Shown: positions 1-8,305 of the stretch, piece after piece
How positions within the stretch are numbered: position 1 is the first letter of the stretch
How the letters are laid out: each line of letters begins with the position of its first letter
Assembly: GCA_018240525.1 (NCBI GenBank)
Contig: JAFEFN010000003.1
Coordinates: 62,001-126,000 of the forward strand
Length of the DNA: 64,000 nt
From: Pseudomonadota bacterium
Lineage (GTDB): Bacteria > Pseudomonadota > Gammaproteobacteria > Steroidobacterales > Steroidobacteraceae
Direction: 5' to 3'
The notes under the pieces: generated by a model
Told to the model about the DNA's origin: nothing
Seen by the model: the letters and a program-made list of their open reading frames with translations, nothing else
Databases searched by the model: none
Program-made: the position numbers and the translations under genes

Positions 1-114
1 CTGGTGCACTGGAGCGTGCTGCCGCGCGGCGGCCACTTCGCCGCCCTGGAGGTCCCGGACCTGCTGCTGGCCGACCTGCGCGCGTTCACGCGCACGCTGG
101 CGGTGCTCCCATGA
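1..114 (+). CDS. C-terminal end of an alpha/beta hydrolase (epoxide-hydrolase-like), partial
   Basis: Only the last 37 codons are in the window, in frame 1 to a TGA at 112-114. The motif RGGHFAALEVPDLLLADLRAF is typical of the C-terminus of epoxide-hydrolase-type alpha/beta hydrolases: the His of GGHFAALE would be the catalytic His and the rest the closing helix. The next gene starts inside its stop region (ATG at 111-113 overlaps TGA at 112-114), so the two are probably co-transcribed and translationally coupled. The family call rests on this short tail alone. Confidence 0.6.
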   Translation: MVHWSVLPRGGHFAALEVPDLLLADLRAFTRTLAVLP

Positions 115-917
115 TCGCCCGCAACCCGCGCCTGAGCTTCGAGGCCGCGCTCCCCCACTGGGCGCCCGACCATGCCTTCGCGCAGATCACCAACGCCGGC
201 TCGACCAGCCTGCCCGCGGTCGAGACCTACCTCAACAAGGTGGTGGCCCGCGCCGGCATGCAGGTCCGCGATGCACGGCTGGCCCGCGACATCGCCCAGT
301 TCTGCGCCCAGGAGGGCAACCACTACCGCCAGCACCGCCTCTTCAACAAGCTCCTGTACGCCCCCTATCCGCAGCTGAAGTCGCTGGAGGAGGAGCTGCA
401 CGCGGACTACGCGCGCATGCTGGCCAAGGACTCCCTGCAGGCCAACGCCGCCTACTGCGAGGGCTTCGAGTCGCTCGGCATCATCCACGCGGAATTCTTC
501 TTCGAGCGCATCGACGATCTTCTGCAGGGCGCCGACCCGCGCCTGGTGCGCCTGTGGCAATGGCACCTCGCCGAGGAATTCGAGCATCGCGCGGTGTGCT
601 TCGAGGTGCTGCGGGCCCTGGGCGGCGGCTACTTCCGCCGCGTCGGCGGTTATCTGCGTGCCATGCGCCACCTCGGCCGCTACGGCAAGCGCGTCTCCGA
701 CCACTTCCTGGCCACCGACCGGGCCGCGATGGACCGCGCAACGCGCGCCGCGTCCGTGCGCCTCGAGAGGCGCTACCGTGCACGCTTCATGCGCTTCGCC
801 CTGCCGCGGCTGCTGCGGGTGCTCCTGCCCTGGTATGACCCGCGGCGGCGCCGCGCCCCGCGCGGGGCCGCCGAACTGCTGGTGACGCTCGAGCGGCCGC
901 CGGCCTCGGCAAGCTAG
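111..917 (+). CDS. predicted metal-dependent hydrolase (PF10118-like)
   Basis: A 268-residue all-helical protein without a signal peptide. It carries the conserved acidic/His clusters of the 'predicted metal-dependent hydrolase' family, EGNHYRQH at about 68-75 and EEFEHR at about 155-160, a ferritin-like arrangement that could bind a di-metal centre. The substrate is unknown. The ATG overlaps the stop of the upstream hydrolase. Members are common in bacteria that degrade lipids or steroids. The family call is from motif recall; the function is not established. Confidence 0.75.
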   Translation: MIARNPRLSFEAALPHWAPDHAFAQITNAGSTSLPAVETYLNKVVARAGMQVRDARLARDIAQFCAQEGNHYRQHRLFNKLLYAPYPQLKSLEEELHADYARMLAKDSLQANAAYCEGFESLGIIHAEFFFERIDDLLQGADPRLVRLWQWHLAEEFEHRAVCFEVLRALGGGYFRRVGGYLRAMRHLGRYGKRVSDHFLATDRAAMDRATRAASVRLERRYRARFMRFALPRLLRVLLPWYDPRRRRAPRGAAELLVTLERPPASAS

Positions 918-982
918 CTCGCGGCCACGCCCGGGCTATACTTCCGCGCCCGGTCATCCCAACCCTGCCGCACGAGGAGCCC

Positions 983-1756
983 ATGAACCAAGCACTTGCA
1001 CTGCGCGCCGCCGCCTTCGGTCTCGTCGCGGCGCTGCTGACGCGAACCGCGCCAGCCGAGGACAGCCACGCGCACTGGAGTTACTCGGGCGCGACCGGTC
1101 CGGCGCACTGGGCCGAGGAAGACGCCACCTTCACCGCCTGTGGGCCGGGCACCGACCGCCACCAGTCGCCGATCAACATCGACAGCGCTGCCAAGAAGGA
1201 CCTGCCGCCGATCCAGTTCGACTACAAGCCGATCCCCCTGAAGGTCACCGACACGGGCCATTCCTTCCAGGTGAACGCGCCCCCTGGCAGCGGCGGCATC
1301 ACGATCGGCGCCGACCATTACGAGCTGGTGCAGTTCCACTTCCACGAGCCGAGCGAGGAGACCTTCCATGGCCACCACAACGCCATGGTGGCGCACCTGG
1401 TGCACAAAAACGCCAAGGGCGAGCTGGCGGTCGTGGCCGTGCAGATCCGCACGGGCAAGGAGAATGCCTTCCTGAAGCCGGTCTTCGACGACTTCCCCGC
1501 CAAGGGGAGCACGGAGAGGGACATGCCGGGGGCAACCATCGACCTCACCACCTTCCTGCCGCGCACCCACGGCTACTACACCTACGAGGGATCACTGACC
1601 ACGCCGCCGTGCAGCGAGGGGGTGCGCTGGCTCGAGCTGAAGCTCCCCGTGGAGGCTTCCGCGGCGCAGGTGCAGGCGTTCGCGGCGCGCTACTCGCACA
1701 ATGCGCGCCCGACGCAGCCGCTGAACGGGCGCACCGTCGCCGAGAGCAAGGACTGA
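983..1756 (+). CDS. alpha-class carbonic anhydrase, periplasmic
   Basis: A 257-residue enzyme for reversible CO2 hydration. An N-terminal signal peptide (about residues 1-25, ending TAPA before EDSHAHW) sends it to the periplasm. The alpha-CA signature is complete: QSPINI at 61-66, FHFHEPSEE with zinc ligands His119 and His121, the third ligand His138 in MVAHLVH, and EGSLTTPPC at 202-210. The ATG at 983 has a GAGGAG ribosome site just upstream. It stands alone and converges on the ATL gene across a GC hairpin. Confidence 0.95.
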   Translation: MNQALALRAAAFGLVAALLTRTAPAEDSHAHWSYSGATGPAHWAEEDATFTACGPGTDRHQSPINIDSAAKKDLPPIQFDYKPIPLKVTDTGHSFQVNAPPGSGGITIGADHYELVQFHFHEPSEETFHGHHNAMVAHLVHKNAKGELAVVAVQIRTGKENAFLKPVFDDFPAKGSTERDMPGATIDLTTFLPRTHGYYTYEGSLTTPPCSEGVRWLELKLPVEASAAQVQAFAARYSHNARPTQPLNGRTVAESKD

Positions 1757-1777
1757 CGCCGGCCGTGCCGGCCGGCG
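1757..1777. terminator. GC hairpin between convergent genes
   Basis: A perfect 7-bp inverted repeat (CGCCGGC at 1757-1763, GCCGGCG at 1771-1777) fills the 22-bp gap between the carbonic anhydrase stop and the ATL stop. There is no T-tract, so it may only stall polymerase or protect 3' ends in both directions. Confidence 0.4.
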
Positions 1778-1778
1778 C

Positions 1779-2156
1779 TCAGACCTCGAGGTCGGTGAGG
1801 GCGGCCTTGTCCACGCGGCCGCCGCGCACCGCGACGCCTTCAGCGCGCAGCCGGCGCGCCTGCTCGGCGGCGGCCCGGGATGCGGCCGGGAAAGCGATGC
1901 GCCCGCCCGCACCGACCACGCGGTGCCAGGGGACGTTCAGCTCCCCGGGCGCCACCCGCAGGGCGAAGCCGGCCTGGCGCGCACGGCCGGGCAGCCCGGC
2001 GGCGCGCGCCACCGCGCCGTAGGTCGAGACCTGGCCGCGCGGGATCGCGCATACCACGTGCCAGATCGCCTCGAGGGCGGGGCTCTCACCCACCTCCTGC
2101 ACGCGTGCGCGCCCGCGGCTCGGGAGCAGTGCCACGGGCTTTGTGCGTCGTGCCAT
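1779..2156 (-). CDS. alkyltransferase-like (ATL) protein, MGMT family without active-site Cys
   Basis: A 125-residue protein matching the DNA-binding domain of O6-alkylguanine-DNA alkyltransferases (IPRGQVSTYGAVARAAGLPGRARQAG at about 39-63 is the helix-turn-helix/Arg-finger region). The catalytic PCHR motif is PWHRV at 76-80, so the acceptor Cys is replaced by Trp77. That is the defining feature of ATL proteins, which bind O6-alkylguanine without repairing it and recruit nucleotide excision repair. The ATG at 2156 was chosen over an upstream in-frame ATG because GGAG lies five bases before it. Confidence 0.85.
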   Translation of the reverse strand: MARRTKPVALLPSRGRARVQEVGESPALEAIWHVVCAIPRGQVSTYGAVARAAGLPGRARQAGFALRVAPGELNVPWHRVVGAGGRIAFPAASRAAAEQARRLRAEGVAVRGGRVDKAALTDLEV

Positions 2157-2219
2157 CGAATCTCCGCAAATCACACGCGCGCAGAATACCCCGCGGCGGC
2201 ACCCGCAGCGTCCGTCGCC

Positions 2220-2846
2220 CTACCCGGGGATCCGGAACGTGATCCGGAAGCGGTAGCAGTTGCCCACCGGGCGATCACCCTGCATCGCGCGCGCATAGCG
2301 GCCATGCCGGGCCATCTGCAGGGCCGCGCGGTCCAGCAGCTCGTTGCCCGCGGTCTGCTCGATGACGGCCTCGCCCTGGCGCACCCCCTGCGCATCCACG
2401 CAGACCCGCAGGCTGGTTGCGCCCTGCACGTGTTCACGGATCAGGGTGGGCGGATAGTAGTCCGCGCTGTTCGGCAACACGTTGCTGCCGACCTGCCGGA
2501 TCGGCAGCGGCGCGGCGTCGGCGCGGACGCCGTCTGCATCCACCGCGGATTCCGCGGGCAGCGCTTGGGTCGTGGGATCCGGGGGCGACGACACCGCATC
2601 GTCCACGGGCGGCGCCTCGATCGGTCCGTGGCGCTCCGGAATCCTGATGTCCGGGGGCGGCTGCGGCGGCGGGTTGGCCTGCTCGGGAAGGAACCTGCCG
2701 GTGAGGACCGGGGGTGCGGGCGGCCCCGCAGGCTGCACCAGAGCGGTGAGCAGCAGATAGGCGACCAGGAAATGAAGCGCAGCGATCGCGCCCATGGGTA
2801 CGGCACGGCGCGACAGCGCATCTGCACGGAAGAAGTGATGATTCAT
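2220..2846 (-). CDS. TonB-family energy-transducing protein
   Basis: A 208-residue protein with one N-terminal membrane anchor (about residues 15-37), a Pro-rich periplasmic linker (residues about 40-100) and a C-terminal TonB-like domain (YPPTLIREHVQGATSLRVCVD, then TAGNELLDRAALQMAR). It would pass proton-motive force to an outer-membrane receptor, or act as a degenerate TonB relative. The ATG at 2846 has GGAGG about ten bases upstream. No ExbB, ExbD or receptor gene is adjacent. Confidence 0.75.
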   Translation of the reverse strand: MNHHFFRADALSRRAVPMGAIAALHFLVAYLLLTALVQPAGPPAPPVLTGRFLPEQANPPPQPPPDIRIPERHGPIEAPPVDDAVSSPPDPTTQALPAESAVDADGVRADAAPLPIRQVGSNVLPNSADYYPPTLIREHVQGATSLRVCVDAQGVRQGEAVIEQTAGNELLDRAALQMARHGRYARAMQGDRPVGNCYRFRITFRIPG

Positions 2847-3017
2847 TGCCTTCGAGCCTCCGGCCGGGGGGTGAGGCCCGCTCACGCGTGGGCTCCGCGC
2901 CACCGGCATACGATGCCTTCCATCCCTTGAACGGGCGGCGCCCCGAAACGGGGTTGGTCACAGGCCACGCGCGGACAGGCCCGCGACGCGCCTTAACGTT
3001 CCGGGCTCGAGGCGGGA

Positions 3018-3034
3018 GGCGCCGCGCAGGCGCC
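3018..3034 (-). terminator. GC hairpin after the beta-oxidation operon
   Basis: GGCGCC at 3029-3034 and 3018-3023 with a 5-base loop begins two bases after the stop of the last gene of the minus-strand operon. There is no U-tract, so intrinsic termination is uncertain. Confidence 0.35.
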
Positions 3035-3035
3035 G

Positions 3036-4166
3036 TCAGGGGACCGGGGCGGCCTGCGCGAAGCGCGCGAGGTGGTAGTCGGTGTCGCCGAAGGTCTGCT
3101 CGATCATGCTCAGGCGCTTGAAGTAGTGGCTCACGATGAGCTCATCGACCACGCCCATGCCGCCGTGCAGCTGCACGGCCTCCTGCCCGACTTGGCGGGC
3201 CGCCTGGCCGATGTAGGCCTTGGCGGCGGCCACCGCGCGCCGCCGGGCGGCGGCATCGGCCCCGGCCACGCGGTCTGCCGCGATGATGGCCATCGAGCGC
3301 GCCTGTTCCTCGGCGATGTACATGTCCGCCATGCGGTGCTGCAGGGCCTGGAAGGCACCGATGGCGACGCCGAACTGCTTGCGGGTCTTCAGGTAGGCCA
3401 GCGTGGCCTGGTTGAGCGCGCTCATGATCCCGAGGGCTTCGGCGCACAAGGCCGCGATCGCCACATCCACCGCCTTCTCGAGCGGCGCGAGGCCGCCGCC
3501 GACGGTGCCGATCAGGGCGTCTGCACCGACGCTGACCTTCGCCAGCTGCACATCCCCGGCACGGGCCCCGGACTGCGTCGGGTAGGAGGACACCGTCAGC
3601 CCCGCGGCCGTGCGCGGCACCAGGAAGAGCGACAGGCCGTCGCCCTCCGCTTCCCGGGCGGAAACGATGAACGCATCGGCCGACGGGGCATCCAGCACCA
3701 CCGCCTTGAAGCCCGAGAGCTGCCAGCCGGCCGTGCTGCGCGTGGCCGTGGTGGCCACCTGCGCCAGCTCGTAGCGGCTCGCGGGCTCGTAGGCTGCGAG
3801 CGCGAGCTTGCACTGCGCCGCGGCCACCTGCGGCAGCAGCGCCTGTTGCATCGCCGGGGGTGCGGCATCCGCCACGAGGCCCGCACACAGCACCACCGTC
3901 GTGAGGTAAGGCTCCAGCAGCAGGCCGCGGCCCACCTGTTCCATGACGACCATGACATCGAATGCGCCGCCGCCCAGGCCATCGAACTGCTGCGGCAGCG
4001 GCAGGGCCAGCAGCCCGAGCTGCGCATACTGCGTCCAGGCAGCCGTGGAGAACCCGCTCGCGGAGGCAGCCAGCGCGCGGCGCTCGGTGAAGCCGTAGTC
4101 GCGCTCGATGAAGCGCTGCAGGGTGGCCTGCATGGCCAGCTGTTCGTCGTTGTAGCGGAAATCCAC
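3036..4166 (-). CDS. acyl-CoA dehydrogenase, small (beta-type) subunit, PimD-like
   Basis: A 376-residue acyl-CoA dehydrogenase fold (N-terminal helices, middle beta domain, C-terminal helices with LKTRKQFGVAIGAFQALQHRMADMYI and LHGGMGVVDE). The C-terminus lacks the usual YEGTxEIQ catalytic/FAD segment and ends SMIEQTFGDTDYHLARF. That is typical of the partner subunit in heteromeric dehydrogenases acting on CoA esters of dicarboxylates or steroids. It is last in a five-gene operon, 11 bases after the other dehydrogenase subunit. The heteromer is inferred from pairing. Confidence 0.85.
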   Translation of the reverse strand: MDFRYNDEQLAMQATLQRFIERDYGFTERRALAASASGFSTAAWTQYAQLGLLALPLPQQFDGLGGGAFDVMVVMEQVGRGLLLEPYLTTVVLCAGLVADAAPPAMQQALLPQVAAAQCKLALAAYEPASRYELAQVATTATRSTAGWQLSGFKAVVLDAPSADAFIVSAREAEGDGLSLFLVPRTAAGLTVSSYPTQSGARAGDVQLAKVSVGADALIGTVGGGLAPLEKAVDVAIAALCAEALGIMSALNQATLAYLKTRKQFGVAIGAFQALQHRMADMYIAEEQARSMAIIAADRVAGADAAARRRAVAAAKAYIGQAARQVGQEAVQLHGGMGVVDELIVSHYFKRLSMIEQTFGDTDYHLARFAQAAPVP

Positions 4167-4177
4167 GGGCTTGCTTC

Positions 4178-5389
4178 CTAAAGGCCGAGGATCATCTTGG
4201 CGATGATGTTCTTCTGGATCTCGTTCGAGCCGGCATAGATGCTGGTCTTGCGGTAGTTGAAGTACCGCCCCGACAGGGGCGGCGCATACGCCGGGAAATG
4301 CTGCGAGAGCAGCGGGTCGGGGGTCCAGCCGGCGTCCAGTCCCTCGCGCACGTAGGGCAGCGCGTCGTGGCCCAGAGCCTGCATCTGCAGTTCGGCCAGG
4401 CGCTGGATGATCTCCGAGCCCCTGATCTTGAGCAGCGACACCTCCGGACCGGCCGGCTGCGCCTCGCGGTGCGCCTTGGACAGTACGCGCAGGTTGGTGA
4501 TCTCGAGCGCCATCAACTCCAGCTCCACCTGCGTGATGCGGTCGCGGAAGCGCTGGTCCTCGATGAGCGGGCGGCCGCCAGCGCGCTGGCCAGCCGCGAT
4601 CTGCTTCAGGCGTGCCAGCTCGCGCTTGCAGTTGCCGATGCCGGCATTGTTGGTGCGCTCGTGCTCCAGCAGGAACTTCGCATAGGTCCAGCCCTTGTTC
4701 TCCTCGCCGACGAGGTTGGCGACCGGCACGCGGACGTCCGCGAAGAAGATGTCGTTGATTTCATGCTCGCCATCGAGCATGACGATCGGGCGCACGCTCA
4801 CCCCGGGGGTCTTCATGTCGATGAGCAGGAACGAGATGCCCTGCTGCGCCCGGCCCTCGCTGCTGGTGCGCACCAGGCAGAAGATCCAGTCGGCATACTG
4901 ACCCAGGGTGTTCCAGGTCTTCTGGCCGTTCACGACATAGTGGTCCCCGTCGCGCACCGCACTGGTGCGCAGCGATGCCAGGTCCGAACCGGCGCCGGGC
5001 TCGGAGTACCCCTGGCACCACCAGTCTTGCCCGGAGAGGATGCGCGGCAGGAAATAGGCCTGCTGCGCCGGGGTGGCGAAGGTCATCAGCACCGGCGCCA
5101 CCATGCGCAGCGCGAACGGCAGCTGGCCGGGAGCGCCGGCGGCGGCACCCTCCTCGTCGAAGATGTGCTGCTGCACCACGCTCCAGCCGGCACCGCCGAA
5201 GCGCGTGGGCCACATGCCCGCGCCCCAGCCGTGCCGGAACAGGATCTTCTGCCAGCGCACCACGTCGTCCTTGCGCAGGCGGCGCCCCAGCAGCACGTTC
5301 TCGCGGATGTCCGCGGGCAGCTCGGCGGCAAGGAAGGCGCGCACCTCGGTGCGAAAGGCCTCCTCCTCGGGGGTGAATCTCAGGTCCAT
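4178..5389 (-). CDS. acyl-CoA dehydrogenase, large (alpha-type) subunit, PimC-like
   Basis: A 403-residue acyl-CoA dehydrogenase. It shows MDLRFTPEEEAFRTEVRAFL at the start, WCQGYSEPGAGSDLASL in the middle domain (FAD/substrate loop), NGQKTWNT, and the C-terminal IYAGSNEIQKNIIAKMILGL. The Glu of the short-chain-type YEGT motif is Ala here, so the catalytic base must lie elsewhere, as in several long-chain and heteromeric members. It would desaturate an acyl-CoA together with the adjacent subunit. The ATG at 5389 fits the family N-terminus. Confidence 0.88.
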   Translation of the reverse strand: MDLRFTPEEEAFRTEVRAFLAAELPADIRENVLLGRRLRKDDVVRWQKILFRHGWGAGMWPTRFGGAGWSVVQQHIFDEEGAAAGAPGQLPFALRMVAPVLMTFATPAQQAYFLPRILSGQDWWCQGYSEPGAGSDLASLRTSAVRDGDHYVVNGQKTWNTLGQYADWIFCLVRTSSEGRAQQGISFLLIDMKTPGVSVRPIVMLDGEHEINDIFFADVRVPVANLVGEENKGWTYAKFLLEHERTNNAGIGNCKRELARLKQIAAGQRAGGRPLIEDQRFRDRITQVELELMALEITNLRVLSKAHREAQPAGPEVSLLKIRGSEIIQRLAELQMQALGHDALPYVREGLDAGWTPDPLLSQHFPAYAPPLSGRYFNYRKTSIYAGSNEIQKNIIAKMILGL

Positions 5390-5431
5390 GTGATCATATC
5401 CATCGGCATGCTGAAGACGATGCGGTTGCCG

Positions 5432-7111
5432 TCAGTGGGTTGCTTCGGCGGCGCCGGCCGCGGACTCGCGCTCCTGCAGCTCGCGCCACATGATCTTGCC
5501 GCTGCCGGACTTGGGCAGCGAGTCGGTGAAGACGACGACGCGCGGCGCCTTGTAGGCCGCCATGTTCTGGTGGCACCACTCACGCAGCTCCTGCGCGGTG
5601 ACCCGCTCACGCCACTCCGGGCGCAGGACCACGAGCGCCTTGACCGTCTCGCCGCGGTGCGCGTCGCGGGTGCCGATGACGCAGGCTTCGAGCACCCCCG
5701 GGTGCTGGTACATCAGGGCCTCGACCTCGGTGGGCCAGACCTTGAAGCCGGAGGCATTGATCATGCGCTTGAGGCGATCGACCATGAAGAAGTAGCCATC
5801 CTCGTCGACCCGCCCCAGGTCCCCCGTGCGGAAGAAGCGCTTGCCGTCGATCTGCACGAACACCTCGGCCGTGTCCGCGGGCTTGTTCCAGTAGCCTTTG
5901 AACAGCTGCGGCCCGTGCGTCACGATCTCCCCGACCTCGCCGGGGGACATCTCGCGCAGGGTCTGCGGGTCCACCACGCGCGAGTCCACCCCGTAGATCG
6001 GGATCCCCAGGCACTGCGGCTTGGGGTGGTGCAGCGGGTTGATGTGCGTGGCCGCCATGGTCTCGGTCAGCCCATAGCCCTCGCAGAAGCTGATGCCGCG
6101 CTCGAGCAGGCGCTGTGCCACCGCGGCCGGCATGGCGGCGCCGCCACCGCTGAGCTTGGTGATCGAGGACAGGTCGTACTTGCCGATGTCCGGGTTGGCG
6201 AAGAAATCCTGGAACATGGTCGGCACCCCGGTCCAGGTGGCGATGCCGTAGCGCTGCACGCACTCGGCCGCCACGGTGCGGTCCCAGCGCGGCATGATCA
6301 CGATCGTGCAACCGACGTACAGCGGGCCGTTCATGGCGCCCTGCATTCCGGTCACGTGGAACATTGGCGCCACTGCGAGCAGCGTGAGCTCCGCGGTCGC
6401 GCCGAACCACTGCAGCTGCGCCACCGAGGTGTACATGGTGGTGGCGTGGGTGTGCATGCAACCCTTGGGCTGGCCGGTCGTGCCGGAGGTATAGGGCATG
6501 ACGCACAGCTCTTCGCTGCCGGCAGTCAGCGCCCCGGGGGTGAGCCCGGCGTCCAGAACCTCGCGCCACAGGAAGAGGCCGGGGCGGCGGTGCTCGGTGC
6601 GCGGCTGGCTGACGAAGTCCGGCACGGCAAGGCTCGTCGGTGACGTCAAGTAGTCCGAGTAGGCGGCGATGATGACGTGCCGCAGCTGGCCGCTGGCCAG
6701 CAGCGGCTCGATGCGTGGGTACAGCTCCTGCGAGACGATCGCCGTCACCGCCCCGGCATCACCGGCGGTGCGCGCAAATTCCTGCGTGAGGTACATGGTG
6801 TTGACCGGCACGACCACCGCGTCGGCACGCAGGATGCCGTAGTAGCCGACGACGAACTGCGGGCTGTTCTGCATGAACAGCAGCACCCGCTCCCCGCGCG
6901 CCACCGCGCAGCGCTGCTGCAGGAATGCGGCCACGCGCTGCGCCTCGTCCAGCAGCTGCGCGTAGCTGACGATGCTGTCGTAGTAGACCAGGGCCGGCTT
7001 GGCCGGGCGGCGTCGCGCGGACACTTCGAGGTTGCAGAACAGGTTGGTCTGCGGCGGCTCCAGGTGGCGCTGCGCGCTCTGCGGCCAGAACTTGAAGTGC
7101 TGCGTACCCAT
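5432..7111 (-). CDS. fatty-acid--CoA ligase (AMP-forming), PimA/FadD-like
   Basis: A 559-residue ANL-superfamily ligase. P-loop YTSGTTGQPKGCMHTH is at about residues 210-225, the YGLTETMA motif about 345-352, and FRTGDLGRVDEDGYFFMVDRLKRMINASGFKVWP joins the domains. The C-terminal catalytic Lys is in LPKSGSGKIMWREL. It activates a carboxylic acid to its CoA thioester and so feeds the dehydrogenase, hydratase/dehydrogenase and thiolase encoded alongside. Chain length or dicarboxylate specificity cannot be read. Confidence 0.88.
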   Translation of the reverse strand: MGTQHFKFWPQSAQRHLEPPQTNLFCNLEVSARRRPAKPALVYYDSIVSYAQLLDEAQRVAAFLQQRCAVARGERVLLFMQNSPQFVVGYYGILRADAVVVPVNTMYLTQEFARTAGDAGAVTAIVSQELYPRIEPLLASGQLRHVIIAAYSDYLTSPTSLAVPDFVSQPRTEHRRPGLFLWREVLDAGLTPGALTAGSEELCVMPYTSGTTGQPKGCMHTHATTMYTSVAQLQWFGATAELTLLAVAPMFHVTGMQGAMNGPLYVGCTIVIMPRWDRTVAAECVQRYGIATWTGVPTMFQDFFANPDIGKYDLSSITKLSGGGAAMPAAVAQRLLERGISFCEGYGLTETMAATHINPLHHPKPQCLGIPIYGVDSRVVDPQTLREMSPGEVGEIVTHGPQLFKGYWNKPADTAEVFVQIDGKRFFRTGDLGRVDEDGYFFMVDRLKRMINASGFKVWPTEVEALMYQHPGVLEACVIGTRDAHRGETVKALVVLRPEWRERVTAQELREWCHQNMAAYKAPRVVVFTDSLPKSGSGKIMWRELQERESAAGAAEATH

Positions 7112-7126
7112 GGATCATGGCCCGGA

Positions 7127-8305
7127 TCAGGCCACCTCGAACAGCCCCGCCGCTCCCTGGCCGCCGCCGATGCACATGGTGACCACCACCAGGCGCGCCC
7201 CGCGGCGCCTGCCCTCGATGAGCGCGTGCCCGGTCAGGCGGGCGCCGCTCACCCCGTAGGGATGGCCGACGGCGATGGCGCCGCCGTTCACGTTGAGCTT
7301 CTCGTCCGGGATGCCGAGCTTGTCGCGGCAATAGAGCACCTGGCAGGCGAAGGCCTCGTTGAGCTCCCACAGGTCGATGTCGCCGACGGTGTAGCCGCAG
7401 CGCTTGAGAAGCCGCGGGACCGCGAACACCGGGCCGATGCCCATCTCGTCCGGCTCGCAGCCGGCCACGGCGAAGCCACGGAAGACGCCGAGCGGCCGCA
7501 GGCCGCGCTGGGCGGCCAGCCTGGCATCCATCACCACGCAGGCGCTGCTGCCGTCGGAGAACTGACTGGCGTTGCCCGCGGTGATCACCCCTCCGGGCAG
7601 CGCCGGGCGGATCTTCGCGACCGCTTCGAGCGTCGTGTCGGCACGGATGCCCTCGTCGCGGTCGATGGTGACCTCGCGGGTGAGAATGCGACCGCTGTCC
7701 TTGTCGGCCACCCCCATGACCGTAGTCATCGGCACGATCTCGTCCGCGAACTTGCCGGCCGCCTGCGCCGCGGCGGCGCGCTGCTGGCTGCGCACCCCGT
7801 ACTCGTCCTGCGCCTGCTTGGAGACGTTGTAGCGCTTGGCGACGGTCTCGGCGGTCTGCAGCATCGACCAGTACAGCGTGGGCTTGTGCTCGCGCAGCCA
7901 CGGGTCGAACAGCATGTGCGTGTTGGTCTCGTTCTGGATGCAGGAGATGCTCTCCAGGCCGCCGGCGACGAGCACCTGCGCGCCCTCGGTCATGACGCGC
8001 TGCGCGGCCAGCGCGATCGACTGCAGGCCCGAGCTGCAGAAGCGGTTGATGCTCAGGCCCGCCGTGGTCACCGGCAGGCCCGCGCGCAGGGCGATGGCGC
8101 GCGCGATGTTGCCGCCCTGCGTGCCTTCCCCGAACGTCGAGCCCATGATCACGTCCTCGACCTCGGCAGGGTCGATGCCGGCGCGCGCCACGGCGTGCTG
8201 CACGGCGTGCGCACCCAGGGTCGCCCCGTAGGTCATGTTGAACGCGCCCTTCCAGCTCTTGCCCAGGCCGGTGCGGGCGGTCGATACGATCACTGCGTCT
8301 GTCAC
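7127..8305 (-). CDS. acetyl-CoA acyltransferase (thiolase), PimB/FadA-like
   Basis: A 392-residue thiolase with all catalytic motifs: the acyl-accepting Cys90 in [18 protein letters not shown], the His of [18 protein letters not shown], and the second Cys in [16 protein letters not shown]. It performs the final thiolytic cleavage of beta-oxidation. The start is GTG at 8305 ([13 protein letters not shown] matches the family N-terminus), overlapping the upstream TGA as GTGA. The long in-frame extension upstream of this is not family-like. Confidence 0.92.
   Translation of the reverse strand: MTDAVIVSTARTGLGKSWKGAFNMTYGATLGAHAVQHAVARAGIDPAEVEDVIMGSTFGEGTQGGNIARAIALRAGLPVTTAGLSINRFCSSGLQSIALAAQRVMTEGAQVLVAGGLESISCIQNETNTHMLFDPWLREHKPTLYWSMLQTAETVAKRYNVSKQAQDEYGVRSQQRAAAAQAAGKFADEIVPMTTVMGVADKDSGRILTREVTIDRDEGIRADTTLEAVAKIRPALPGGVITAGNASQFSDGSSACVVMDARLAAQRGLRPLGVFRGFAVAGCEPDEMGIGPVFAVPRLLKRCGYTVGDIDLWELNEAFACQVLYCRDKLGIPDEKLNVNGGAIAVGHPYGVSGARLTGHALIEGRRRGARLVVVTMCIGGGQGAAGLFEVA

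Noticed and set aside
4298..6643. A 781-codon open frame on the plus strand across two genes
   Set aside because: It is antisense to the acyl-CoA dehydrogenase and ligase, which have full family motifs. Its His/Arg/Gly-rich composition is that of a GC-rich shadow frame.
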